Source: Pseudogracilibacillus auburnensis
GTDB taxonomy: Bacteria > Bacillota > Bacilli > Bacillales > Amphibacillaceae
DNA length: 52,020 bases
Reading direction: 5' to 3'
Assembly (NCBI RefSeq): GCF_003201975.1
Contig: NZ_QJJQ01000009.1
Location: 153,203 to 205,222, forward strand
Position numbers and translations under genes: made by a program. Below, one piece after another: positions 26,260 to 34,053 of the stretch (position 1 is its first letter; each line of letters begins with the position of its first letter). The notes beneath the pieces are model-generated. The model had not been told where the DNA came from. It searched no databases and worked only from the letters and a program-made list of their open reading frames with translations.

Positions 26260-26570
26260 TAAAAATTAATTCTAACGAAGCTGTTTGTGTCAATATACAA
26301 CTTATTCAGCTATTTAAACCGTTTTACGTACAGTGACTGATGCTGAATCTATCATTGTAAAGATAGCTACTGATTAGGATTACTGGAATAGGAGAGGTAG
26401 TCCCAACACTTGTAAAAATAGGAGAAAGTATTAATATGCAATTGAACATCATGTAAGCCCAACTATAAAAGGAACATTAATACCGAATCGAGAAGCAATG
26501 TTCGAAAGTGTAAAGAATGTACTAGTGGTAATACAGTGCAAAAGGTGTGCAATAATGCCTTTATGAAATT
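26259..26570 (+). pseudogene. remnant of an L-Ala-D/L-Glu epimerase (YkfB-like, enolase superfamily)
   Basis: Frame-broken pieces match the N-terminal domain of this family in order: IKINSNEAV, LFKPF, VTDAESIIVKIATD, ITGIGEVVPTLVKIGESI, VSPTIKGTLIPNREAMFESV and VLV-GNT. In intact relatives these read roughly KPFKTALRTV..ESVIVKI..GLVGWGE.PPT..ITGES...I.P.L.G..., ending GNTSAKAAVD. At least three frame breaks and several stops are seen. The first codon overlaps the ldcA stop and is ATA, not ATG. The barrel domain with the catalytic lysines is missing. Confidence 0.62.
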
Positions 26571-26628
26571 TTAAGGAGGATAGTAAATAGAATAGAGACA
26601 GATTTTACCGGTAGAAAGGTGGTAAAAG

Positions 26629-27306
26629 ATGACTTCGATATTAATCAAGTTATGTTATGCTTCAATAGCTGGTTTAGTATTGGGCATTGAACGGGAAGCG
26701 AAACATAAACCATTAGGGTTAAAAACTTGTGTCGTTATTTCAGTCACAAGTTGCTTGTTAACAATCATATCGATCGAAGCAGCGATTTCGTCCTATAATG
26801 ATATGATGTTTATTCGAGCAGATCCGATGCGTTTGGCTGCCCAGATTGTCAGTGGTGTCGGATTTTTAGGTGCAGGTGTTATTTTAAGAAGAAATAACGA
26901 TGTAATTTCTGGATTAACAACTGCCGCAATAGTATGGACTGCTTCCGGTATTGGTATAGGTATTGGTGCAGGATATTATAAGGAAGCTTCACTAGGTGTA
27001 ATCATTATTATCATAAGTGTGCGCTTTTTACCGTATATTGTTCATAAAGTTGGACCAAGTACATTAAATCAACAAAATGTCAGTGTCAACCTATTCGTAG
27101 ATTATACGGTGGATATAGAGAAAATGATGGTAGGGATTAGGGAGATTTTGGGTGATATTAAACATATAAAAATCTCCGGTGAAGTTGAAGGACATAAGAT
27201 AGAGTTAGCATGCAAAATGAAAGAAGATAATGAAACGATATTAAAATATTATCATAAGGTAAATTCGATTTCAGGAGTAGTTTATGCGGAAATTGAAGCA
27301 AGATAA
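26629..27306 (+). CDS. MgtC/SapB-family membrane protein
   Basis: 225 aa. The N-terminal 140 residues hold four to five membrane helices with the family motifs GLVLGIEREAKHKPLGLKT, ADPMRLAAQIVSGVGFLGAGVI and GLTTAAIVWTASGIGIG. The C-terminal part from about 145 is a soluble ACT-like region (VSVNLFVDYTVDIEKMMVGI). MgtC proteins adapt cells to low magnesium or modulate the F-type ATPase in some bacteria; the molecular activity is not settled. AAAGGTGG precedes ATG. Its link to the recycling genes is not obvious and may be accidental. Confidence 0.88.
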   Translation: MTSILIKLCYASIAGLVLGIEREAKHKPLGLKTCVVISVTSCLLTIISIEAAISSYNDMMFIRADPMRLAAQIVSGVGFLGAGVILRRNNDVISGLTTAAIVWTASGIGIGIGAGYYKEASLGVIIIIISVRFLPYIVHKVGPSTLNQQNVSVNLFVDYTVDIEKMMVGIREILGDIKHIKISGEVEGHKIELACKMKEDNETILKYYHKVNSISGVVYAEIEAR

Positions 27307-27373
27307 TTCATCACCCTATACTATTTTTTTTTACTACTTTGTTTGAAATAAAATTACATAAACAAAATAATAT

Positions 27374-27470
27374 TTGACATAAAAATTCAAGTTCTGTACA
27401 ATGTAAATAAATTTAGCATTAAAAGAATGAAGATTGTAAGCGTTTTAATGCATCCATTTTGGATGGATGC
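27374..27470 (+). promoter_or_regulatory. promoter, cre-like box and hairpin before the sugar importer
   Basis: TTGACA (27374-27379), 17 bases, TACAAT (27397-27402) form a good promoter. TTGTAAGCGTTTTAA (27434-27448) matches the cre consensus except for one position and lies about 30 bases into the transcript. GCATCCA and TGGATGC (27450-27470) form a small hairpin directly after it. A leader of about 210 bases runs to the first gene. Confidence 0.7.
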
Positions 27471-27621
27471 TTTGATGAAATTAAGTATGAAACAGGGGAG
27501 GAATGAATTTACAGAAAATTAAGTAATGATAGAAAGTAATTGGGTGTATCTAAAAATGGATGTATTAAAGTGAGAGGATAATGAACCCAAAGAATAATAC
27601 GATAAAGGATGGTTGGCGAAA

Positions 27622-28923
27622 ATGAATAAGAAACTTATTTATATGTTATTGCTAATGGTATTTAGTATTGTATCCGTTGGTTGTAGTAGTGACAGTGAAA
27701 AAGGAGCTGGAAAGTCATCTAGTGACGATGCAGTTGAATTAGAAATGTATAGTTGGAGAACAGAAGATCGATCAGCCTATGAAAAGATAATCGAAGAATT
27801 TGAAAATGAGAACCCTGATATTAAAATTAATTTTCAACCATATGAATCAACAGAGTATAATACGATTTTAACGAATTCGCTTGTTTCTGGAACAGGTCCT
27901 GATATTGTGCAAATTAGACCTTATTCAGGTTCACGTACAATTGCCGATAATGGTTATTTAGTAGCTTTGGATGATGTACCTGGCGTGCTGGATATTGATG
28001 AATCTTACTTGGAGGCGGCTAAGGGAAGTGATGGACATGTTTATGGAGTTCCTTTAACCTTAAATGCTGGTGTGATCTTTTATAATCAAACTATATTCGA
28101 CGATTTAGGTTTGGAAGTTCCAGAAACATGGGACGAACTTATCGAGGTAAGTAAAAAAATGAAAGAAAATGATATAACCCCAATCGCTCAAGGAGGTAGA
28201 GATGCATACTTACTGTCAATGCTTCACGGAGTAATTTCTCCTTCAGCTTATGGTAGTGACTATGTAGAAGATGTGATAGATGGTACAGCAGATTTACAGG
28301 ATGATAGAATGGTGAAATCACTAGAAAGAATGGAAGAATTAGCGGAATATTTACCGAAGGATTTTATTGCGCTAGATGATAATGATGCTCAAGCTATGTT
28401 TTATGCGGAAGAAGCAGCAATGTACATAAACGGGGATTACCGCTTAGAAACGTTCGAGACGAATATTCCTGATATTCCAATTGGCGTCATTCCAGGTTTA
28501 AAAGATGATTCTTCTGGTGAAGTATCCGTAATGAATTGGGTAGACAGTTCATATGGGGTTGTAAAAGATTCTAACCATCCAGAAGAAGCTTTAAAGTTTA
28601 TCGAATTTATGGCAACACAAGAATTTGGCCAGTTGTTTAGCGATAATTTAAATAGAGTAAGTGCTATTGAAGGAGTTACAGCTGATCATGAAATTGTGCA
28701 AAAAATCAATCAAGCATCTGAAGCTAGTTCAACACCTTATTTAATGCTTGTTCATTTTGGAGATGGGTCTCCTTCAACTAAAACAATCTTTGAAGATGCC
28801 CTTCAAGGAATGTATTTAGATCAGATTACGAAAGAAGAGCTATTAAAGAGTGCACAAGAAAATGCTGATAGAGCAGCCGAAGAAGAGGTAGAGGAGTTAG
28901 AAATGATTGAAGAAGACGATTGA
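27622..28923 (+). CDS. family-1 sugar-binding lipoprotein (CUT1 ABC importer)
   Basis: 433 aa starting at ATG 27622 after AAAGGATGG. The signal peptide ends SIVSVGC, lipobox Cys21. The mature protein is a typical SBP_bac_1: ELEMYSWRTEDRSAYEKIIE, PDIKINFQPYESTEYNTIL, GTGPDIVQIRPYSG, and YGVPLTLNAGVIFYNQTIF. The C-terminus is unusually acidic (EEEVEELEMIEEDD). It delivers an oligosaccharide or glycoside to the permeases at 29273 and 30214. CcpA-type control is suggested by the cre-like box. Substrate unknown; location beside the MurNAc genes makes amino sugars plausible. Confidence 0.9.
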   Translation: MNKKLIYMLLLMVFSIVSVGCSSDSEKGAGKSSSDDAVELEMYSWRTEDRSAYEKIIEEFENENPDIKINFQPYESTEYNTILTNSLVSGTGPDIVQIRPYSGSRTIADNGYLVALDDVPGVLDIDESYLEAAKGSDGHVYGVPLTLNAGVIFYNQTIFDDLGLEVPETWDELIEVSKKMKENDITPIAQGGRDAYLLSMLHGVISPSAYGSDYVEDVIDGTADLQDDRMVKSLERMEELAEYLPKDFIALDDNDAQAMFYAEEAAMYINGDYRLETFETNIPDIPIGVIPGLKDDSSGEVSVMNWVDSSYGVVKDSNHPEEALKFIEFMATQEFGQLFSDNLNRVSAIEGVTADHEIVQKINQASEASSTPYLMLVHFGDGSPSTKTIFEDALQGMYLDQITKEELLKSAQENADRAAEEEVEELEMIEEDD

Positions 28924-28949
28924 TTTTTGAATTTTATTAATCAAAAGTG

Positions 28950-29251
28950 AATGAGGTTGGGACATAACTAAAACGACCAAACCTAAAGACGAACAATGTA
29001 TCACCTTAGCGGAGGAAATATACGTAGACTCCTGGTCGGCTAAAAGCGGTCACGTCCTGTGACCAACGCCCGACACTAGCACGTCCTGTGCGTCGCGGGA
29101 GGAAAGGCATCGGTGAGACCCCACAGTGCACTAGCACGAGGAGGCTCACCAGCCGCCCGCGGAAAGCGTAGTATATTTCCAGAGCGGGTTATATGCAGCT
29201 ACCATTGTTCGGGTTTTTCTTTGGTGAAAACACTTTTGTCTCAGCCTCATT
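28950..29251. repeat. 302-bp structured intergenic repeat-like element
   Basis: The ends are imperfect inverted repeats (AATGAGGTTGGGACA at 28950-28964; TGTCTCAGCCTCATT at 29237-29251, 13 of 15 pair by identity). Nested inside are CGAACAATG/CATTGTTCG (28990-28998, 29203-29211) and GGAAATATAC/GTATATTTCC (29014-29023, 29171-29180), then a GC-rich core with CACGTCCTGTG copies and GCCCGCGGAAAGCG. The nesting means a single long folded RNA or cruciform. From memory, close relatives of this sequence are scattered between genes in many Bacillaceae. It lies between the sugar-binding-protein and permease genes; no coding frame is credible. Confidence 0.75.
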
Positions 29252-29272
29252 CATATTTTTGGAGGTATTACA

Positions 29273-30196
29273 ATGGAAAAAAGGCAACGAAAATTAAAAA
29301 TAAAAAAACATCTTGTTCATCTGTTTCTTCTTCCAGCCGTCTTACTGTATGGTATTTTTCAATTGTATCCTTTAATTACGGCTGCCTTAAATAGTCTTTA
29401 TTCATTTAATGGATTTGATCGAGAAAAATTTATCGGTTTTAAAAACTTTGTTACATTATTTACAGAAAAGCCTTATAATGAATTTTTCTTTAACGCGATT
29501 AGTCATAACTGGATCTATTTTTTTGTAACAGTTATTACTCAGTTAATTGTATCGTTAATATTGGCTTTAATTATACATAGTAAAATTAAGGGGAAAGAAT
29601 TTTTTAAAAGTGTCTTTTTTCTACCGAAGCTACTATCTGTTATCGTAATAGGTTTTTTATTTAGTTTAATATTAAATCCTACTAGAGGTGCATTAAATAA
29701 CTTACTGGAAGGGATTGGGTTAGAAGCTTTAACTCGACCATGGCTTGGGAGTATGGATACGGCACTATTTAGTATTATATTTGTTGATAGTTGGGCATCA
29801 ATTGGATTTTCAATGCTAATCTTTTTAGCAGGGTTACAAGCGATCGATAATGAAATTTTTGAGGCAGCTAGAATAGATGGTGCAAACACTTTTACGGTCA
29901 TTACTAGAATAACTCTTCCAATGCTTGCACCAGCTTTAATGGTGATGTCTGTCTTAGTGTTTATTGGTTCTTTTGAAACGTTTGAGTATGTTTTTGCTAT
30001 GCAAGGTTCTTCTGGTGGACCATATTACTCTACCGATGTCTTAACTACTTTTTTCTATCGTTTGGCCTTTGGAACAGTTGATGGGGGACAAGCTATTGGA
30101 CTAGGCTCTGCGGTTGCAGTTGTATTATTTATCATCATTGGAATTGCAACATGCATTATTTTATTTTTCTTTAAGAAAAAAGACTTTGAGAGGTAG
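29273..30196 (+). CDS. sugar ABC permease, MalF/UgpA type
   Basis: 307 aa with six membrane segments. The EAA loop that docks the ATPase reads EIFEAARIDGANTFTVITRITLPML. GGAGG lies 8 bases before ATG 29273, placed directly after the repeat element. It pairs with the 30214 permease. No ATPase gene occurs in this operon; CUT1 importers of Bacilli commonly borrow a shared ATPase (MsmX/MsmK type) encoded elsewhere, so this is expected and not a loss. Confidence 0.92.
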   Translation: MEKRQRKLKIKKHLVHLFLLPAVLLYGIFQLYPLITAALNSLYSFNGFDREKFIGFKNFVTLFTEKPYNEFFFNAISHNWIYFFVTVITQLIVSLILALIIHSKIKGKEFFKSVFFLPKLLSVIVIGFLFSLILNPTRGALNNLLEGIGLEALTRPWLGSMDTALFSIIFVDSWASIGFSMLIFLAGLQAIDNEIFEAARIDGANTFTVITRITLPMLAPALMVMSVLVFIGSFETFEYVFAMQGSSGGPYYSTDVLTTFFYRLAFGTVDGGQAIGLGSAVAVVLFIIIGIATCIILFFFKKKDFER

Positions 30197-30213
30197 AAAA
30201 GGAGGAAGAAATC

Positions 30214-31038
30214 ATGCATACAAAATGGTATGTTCAGTTTTTTAAATACTTGTTATTAGCATTTTTTACATTTATTTTTGCTTACCCCATATTTTTGATG
30301 ATTACGTCATCCTTAAAATCGAATGTAGATATTTTTACGAATCCATTGAGTTTACCGAGTTCATTTAATTTAGATAACTATTTTGAAGTATGGGAAGTTG
30401 TCAATTTTTCAAGTTACATATGGAATAGTGTCATAGTGAGTGCAGCATCTGTTTTTATCGTCCTGTTTGTATCTTCCATGGCAGGATATTATTTGGCAAG
30501 GTATCAATTTAAGTGGAACTCTTATCTTTTATTGTTTTTTATGATCGGACTTATGCTACCTATGAAACTAGCTGTTATCCCACTTTATATGATTATGATG
30601 AAATTAGGGTTATTAGATACTTTATTTTCCTTAATTTTCATTTATGTAGCGGGTGGAATTCCTTTTGCCGTTTTTCTGTTTTATGGATTTTTTCGGACCG
30701 TACCTAAAGCCCTTGAAGATTCAGCACGATTGGATGGATGTAACGATTTTCAAATATATTATAAAATTGTCTTGCCTTTAATGAAGCCAGCGATTTCAAT
30801 TGTAGGGATTGTTAATTTAATTAATGTTTGGAATGACTTTTTCTATCCACTCATTTTTATTCGTACCGATTCACTCTCAACTATCCCCTTAGGCATGCTC
30901 ACGTTGTTCGGGGAATATGATACACAATGGAACTTATTGTTCGCGGGATTAACTTTGTCTTCGTTACCAATGATTATTGCATTTTTGTTCGCTTCCAGAC
31001 AGTTTATGGAAAGTTTAACAGAAGGAGCTGTGAAATAA
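30214..31038 (+). CDS. sugar ABC permease, MalG/UgpE type
   Basis: 274 aa with six membrane segments, N-terminal YPIFLMITSSLKSNVDIF and EAA loop ALEDSARLDGCNDFQIYYKIVLPLMKPA; C-terminal FASRQFMESLTEGAVK is the usual MalG-type ending. GGAGGAAG precedes ATG by 6 bases, 17 bases after the preceding stop. It completes the channel for the family-1 binding protein. The HAD gene starts at the base after its stop. Confidence 0.93.
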   Translation: MHTKWYVQFFKYLLLAFFTFIFAYPIFLMITSSLKSNVDIFTNPLSLPSSFNLDNYFEVWEVVNFSSYIWNSVIVSAASVFIVLFVSSMAGYYLARYQFKWNSYLLLFFMIGLMLPMKLAVIPLYMIMMKLGLLDTLFSLIFIYVAGGIPFAVFLFYGFFRTVPKALEDSARLDGCNDFQIYYKIVLPLMKPAISIVGIVNLINVWNDFFYPLIFIRTDSLSTIPLGMLTLFGEYDTQWNLLFAGLTLSSLPMIIAFLFASRQFMESLTEGAVK

Positions 31039-31824
31039 ATGGAAAAGAAATGGATTACGTTTGATTTAGACGAAACATTAATGCAGAATCCCTTTATGGG
31101 TTGGGTATTTCCGGAAATCGTCGAAACAATTCAGTGTCATTTAGAAGATAAAGATCTCGACATTATGGCCTTAATTGTTGATGAACATTTAAAAAGAATG
31201 AGTAAAAATCGAATATTAGAAGCATATGATTGGGATCATATAGTGGAAGAGTTACTTGAGAGGTTACAGCTTACATTAACCATCGATATTGAGAAAATAG
31301 TGACCAACCATTGTGAAATCCCTAAAATACATTTACTTGAAGAGACGATACTAAGTAGCTTACAGCGTATCAAAGAGAAGGGATATGCTTTAGCTGTTGC
31401 AACGAATGGTTATTATAAATATCAGTACCCAGTTCTTGAAAAGTTACAGCTAGTAGAATTATTTGATCAAATCATTACTTCTGATTCAGCAGGTTATGCA
31501 AAGCCTGATATTCAAATGTTGAATAGCGTAAAGAAAGAAGGAGAACTAGTCGCACATGTTGGGGATAGGATCGATCATGATATTTTATTAGCAAATAACT
31601 TGAATATAACTTCCATATTCATTAATAAGAACCTACCATCAACCATTTTAGAACTGCCTGTCTATAAAAGAAAAGATAGTGCTGAGTTTATTCATTTTTG
31701 TAAAGAAAAATGGAAAAAAGAAAACAAATTTAGTCAAGTAGCTTTTCATCAAGACTGTATTCCAGACCTTGTTGTACATTCAATTAGTGAACTGTCTGAT
31801 TATATTACTTCGAATGGATTGTAA
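31039..31824 (+). CDS. HAD-superfamily hydrolase (phosphatase-like)
   Basis: 261 aa. Motif I is FDLDET (nucleophile Asp9, acid/base Asp11), motif II is in ALAVATNGYYKYQ, the Lys of motif III is in SDSAGYAKPDIQML, and motif IV is GDRIDHD. An inserted helical cap lies between motif I and about residue 90. This arrangement is a subfamily I (C1 cap) phosphatase. It probably dephosphorylates a sugar phosphate derived from the imported sugar. The stop of the permease and this ATG are adjacent and AAGGAGCTG lies upstream, so it is the last gene of the operon. Exact substrate unknown. Confidence 0.88.
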   Translation: MEKKWITFDLDETLMQNPFMGWVFPEIVETIQCHLEDKDLDIMALIVDEHLKRMSKNRILEAYDWDHIVEELLERLQLTLTIDIEKIVTNHCEIPKIHLLEETILSSLQRIKEKGYALAVATNGYYKYQYPVLEKLQLVELFDQIITSDSAGYAKPDIQMLNSVKKEGELVAHVGDRIDHDILLANNLNITSIFINKNLPSTILELPVYKRKDSAEFIHFCKEKWKKENKFSQVAFHQDCIPDLVVHSISELSDYITSNGL

Positions 31825-32045
31825 TTGGTGAGATTAAATAGGGAGGGAGCAGTTTTAGATGGTTCACCTGTAACCTTCGTGATAATCGATCAACTTTCGG
31901 AGATGCTATCTTTCTCTCTTTTATAATTAAATCATACTTTACAAACAGAAGGTATATTTGGAAAATAGATGAGTATATATACTTCCTGAAGAAGTCCAAA
32001 TACTTTTAATCAAATAACGTACTTAGTTTGAAGAACCTCCGCAAG

Positions 32046-32196
32046 CTTCCCCAAAATAGTCGTAAGCTAATTTAATATTTTGGGGAAGGTTTTATTTTCA
32101 CATCTTGGATATGAAGCCATAATGGATAATTCGTACATTTCTTATGTAAGCCCACCTCTTCACCCAACCATTGCGGACGGATACATTGCTTTTCCT
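32046..32196 (-). repeat. 151-bp dispersed repeat, copy 1
   Basis: The stretch from CTTCCCCAAAATAGT to ATTGCTTTTCCT recurs at 39493-39642 with most bases identical by eye. Its first part, CTTCCCCAAAAT and ATTTTGGGGAAGG, forms an inverted repeat around about 20 bases that resembles a terminator hairpin. It appears to be the end of a duplicated gene (see the remnant entry overlapping it). Confidence 0.75.
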
Positions 32197-32400
32197 CTTC
32201 AGCATCCAAATTCGACGATAAGTCGTACTTGTTCAAATTGCTCCATTTCTATATAAGGCCTCAATTCATTCCATTGACAGCCAAGTGCTTGCTAACCTAT
32301 CTTTGTGATAAGTTGTTCCTATATTTCCTTTGAAATTTCATATTCAACTTCCTTTCGAATAATTCCGCTACCTTCTTTTATAACCGTCAAATTGAACACT
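32075..32400 (-). pseudogene. broken gene remnant, possibly a CYTH-domain protein
   Basis: On the minus strand, pieces read GSGIIRKEVEYEISKEI, stop, ITKIG, stop, QALGCQWNELRPYIEMEQFE, VRLIVEF, then after a shift DAEEEKQCIRPQWLGEEVGL and LHIQDVKIKPSPKY-stop. The order of an acidic N-terminal EVEYEI block, an EF/EEE strand and a PxWLGEEV ending resembles CYTH (triphosphate tunnel) proteins. The match is by eye and uncertain. Two stops and a shift make it non-functional. The preceding 31825-32045 shows only a GTG-started 33-codon frame that I cannot assign. Confidence 0.4.
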
Positions 32401-32439
32401 TTTGTTCATTAAGTTTGAACAGTTTTATTATTAAATATC

Positions 32440-32690
32440 GATCTGCGATGTTTTAACTATAACTGTTACCTTCTAATTGAATTACCTCAGCTTGGAAGAT
32501 AATTCTATCAAGAATGGCTGCCATCACGAGATTGCCCAATAATTCTCCCCATTCATCAGACCCTTTGTTTGCAGTTAGATTGATAATAAAACTCGTTAAT
32601 GAAATGAAAGAATAGACTCATAAACATAAGATCATCTATAATAATCAAATTAGAATACCTTCATCGTTTCAATCGACTTACAGTGGATAG
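32440..32690 (-). pseudogene. IS21-family IstB helper ATPase remnant
   Basis: Minus-strand pieces [45 protein letters not shown] and [11 protein letters not shown] match the second half of IstB (Walker B IIDDL; family ending ..EWGE..G....AILDR....EVI...G.SYR). Frame breaks are frequent and no Walker A or IstA part is visible. The flanking 32691-32930 is probably also degraded mobile-element DNA but I could not identify it. Confidence 0.65.
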
Positions 32691-32958
32691 GGTTTTATTT
32701 ACTTTATCGTCATGCTGATCCTGTATTTGTCAAGTTGTTCTCCAACGTTCGCTAGCGATTTTCAACGAGGTAAGAGAGGAATAAGAAGCATTCTTTTTCT
32801 GCAACATTTTTATAGGAAACCATTAGTAGATGACGTTTTATCGGTCAACGTTCGCCTTGTTTGTTTTTTTGGATATTTTTATCATTATTTTGGGATATTT
32901 CCATGCAAGTTAGGGGTGTATAATTAAATTCAATGTATAAATGAAAGGGGAAGTACAA

Positions 32959-33987
32959 TTGAAAAAGAAAACGCTTACTATATTGATTTTAGTAGTGATT
33001 GGCTCTGTGTTATTCGGTTGTTCAGATAGTAGCAGTGGAAAAGATGAAGATACATTAACTATATATACTGCCCGTAGTGAAAGTTTGAACAATGCAGTTA
33101 TTCCTAAATTTGAGGAAGATACAGGAATTAAAGTTGAAATCGTTGTAGCTGGAACTGGTGAATTAGTTACTCGTGTTGAATCTGAGAAAAATAATCCGAT
33201 GGGGGATATTTTGTGGGCAGCGGATGAAACAATGTTATCAAGTAAAAAAGAACTTTTTGAACAATATATTTCACCCGAAGATGAAAATATGATTCCAGAG
33301 TTTAGAAATAAATCAGGTTATTTCTCCCCCGCATTTGCCGATCCGACGGTGTTTATTGTAAATGAAAACATTATTGGTGACATTAAAATGGAGGGCTTTG
33401 AAGATTTATTAAACCCAGAGTTAAAAGGCAAAATTTCATTCGGTGATCCAACTGCATCAAGTTCAGCATTTCAGTCGTTAGCTGCAATGCTTTATGCTAT
33501 GGGTGACGGGGATCCAATGTCAGATGAAGCTTGGGATTTTGTTGAAAAATTCATTGCAAATTTAGATGGAAAAATTGCAGGAAGTTCTGGACAAGTGCAT
33601 AAAGGTGTAGCCGACGGAGAGTATCCGGTTGGTTTAACATGGGAGGATCCAGTTGTTCAATATGAGATAAATGGTGCACCGGTAAGTGTAGTCTTTCCAG
33701 CCGAAGGAGCTATTTTTCCAGGGGAGTCTGTTCAGATCATCAAAGATGCTAAAAATATGGAAAATGCAAAGAAATTTGTCGACTATGTCTTGTCAGAAAA
33801 AATCCAAAATTTAGTAGGATCTGAATTGACGGTTAGACCATTACGTGATGGTGTAGAACTTGCTGATTACATGGTGCCAACTGAGGATATTAAGTTGGCA
33901 AAAAATTATGATGAAGCTTGGGTTTCGGAAAGCAAAGATAAAATAACGGAAAAGTTTACAGAAGTTCTAGAAAGATCAATGGATTAA
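32959..33987 (+). CDS. AfuA/FbpA-type solute-binding lipoprotein
   Basis: 342 aa from TTG 32959 (AAAGGGGAAG 7 bases upstream). Lipobox VLFGC with Cys21. The mature protein has the SBP_bac_6/8 pattern LTIYTARSESLNNAVIPKFE, GTGELVTRVESEKNNPMGDILWAAD, and GLTWEDPVVQYEINGAPVSVVFP. Family members bind Fe(III), thiamine, phosphonates or sugar phosphates. The adjacent tyrosine pair used by FbpA to hold iron is not visible, which argues against a classic iron protein. The neighbouring YesM/YesN sensor system also fits an organic substrate such as a sugar phosphate. Substrate is inference. Confidence 0.85.
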   Translation: MKKKTLTILILVVIGSVLFGCSDSSSGKDEDTLTIYTARSESLNNAVIPKFEEDTGIKVEIVVAGTGELVTRVESEKNNPMGDILWAADETMLSSKKELFEQYISPEDENMIPEFRNKSGYFSPAFADPTVFIVNENIIGDIKMEGFEDLLNPELKGKISFGDPTASSSAFQSLAAMLYAMGDGDPMSDEAWDFVEKFIANLDGKIAGSSGQVHKGVADGEYPVGLTWEDPVVQYEINGAPVSVVFPAEGAIFPGESVQIIKDAKNMENAKKFVDYVLSEKIQNLVGSELTVRPLRDGVELADYMVPTEDIKLAKNYDEAWVSESKDKITEKFTEVLERSMD

Positions 33988-33998
33988 TCTTAAAAAAT

Positions 33999-34036
33999 AT
34001 AGGGTGGCTTATCGATAAGCTACTCTATCTCTTTTT
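33999..34036 (+). terminator. hairpin attenuator between binding-protein and ATPase genes
   Basis: ATAGGGTGGCTTATC is followed at once by GATAAGCTACTCTAT, forming a 15-bp stem with two G-T pairs, then CTCTTTTTATT. It lies 12 bases after the binding-protein stop and would let only part of the transcripts continue, giving excess binding protein. Confidence 0.75.
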
Positions 34037-34053
34037 ATTGACAGGAAGGATGA

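Noticed and set aside
29113-29394. 93-codon open frame overlapping the second structured repeat and the permease start
   Set aside because: No ribosome site, overlaps a well-supported permease gene, and arises from the GC-rich repeat core.
29273-31038. Broken sugar importer because no ATPase gene is present
   Set aside because: CUT1 importers in Bacilli regularly share a distant MsmX-type ATPase, so the absence is normal.
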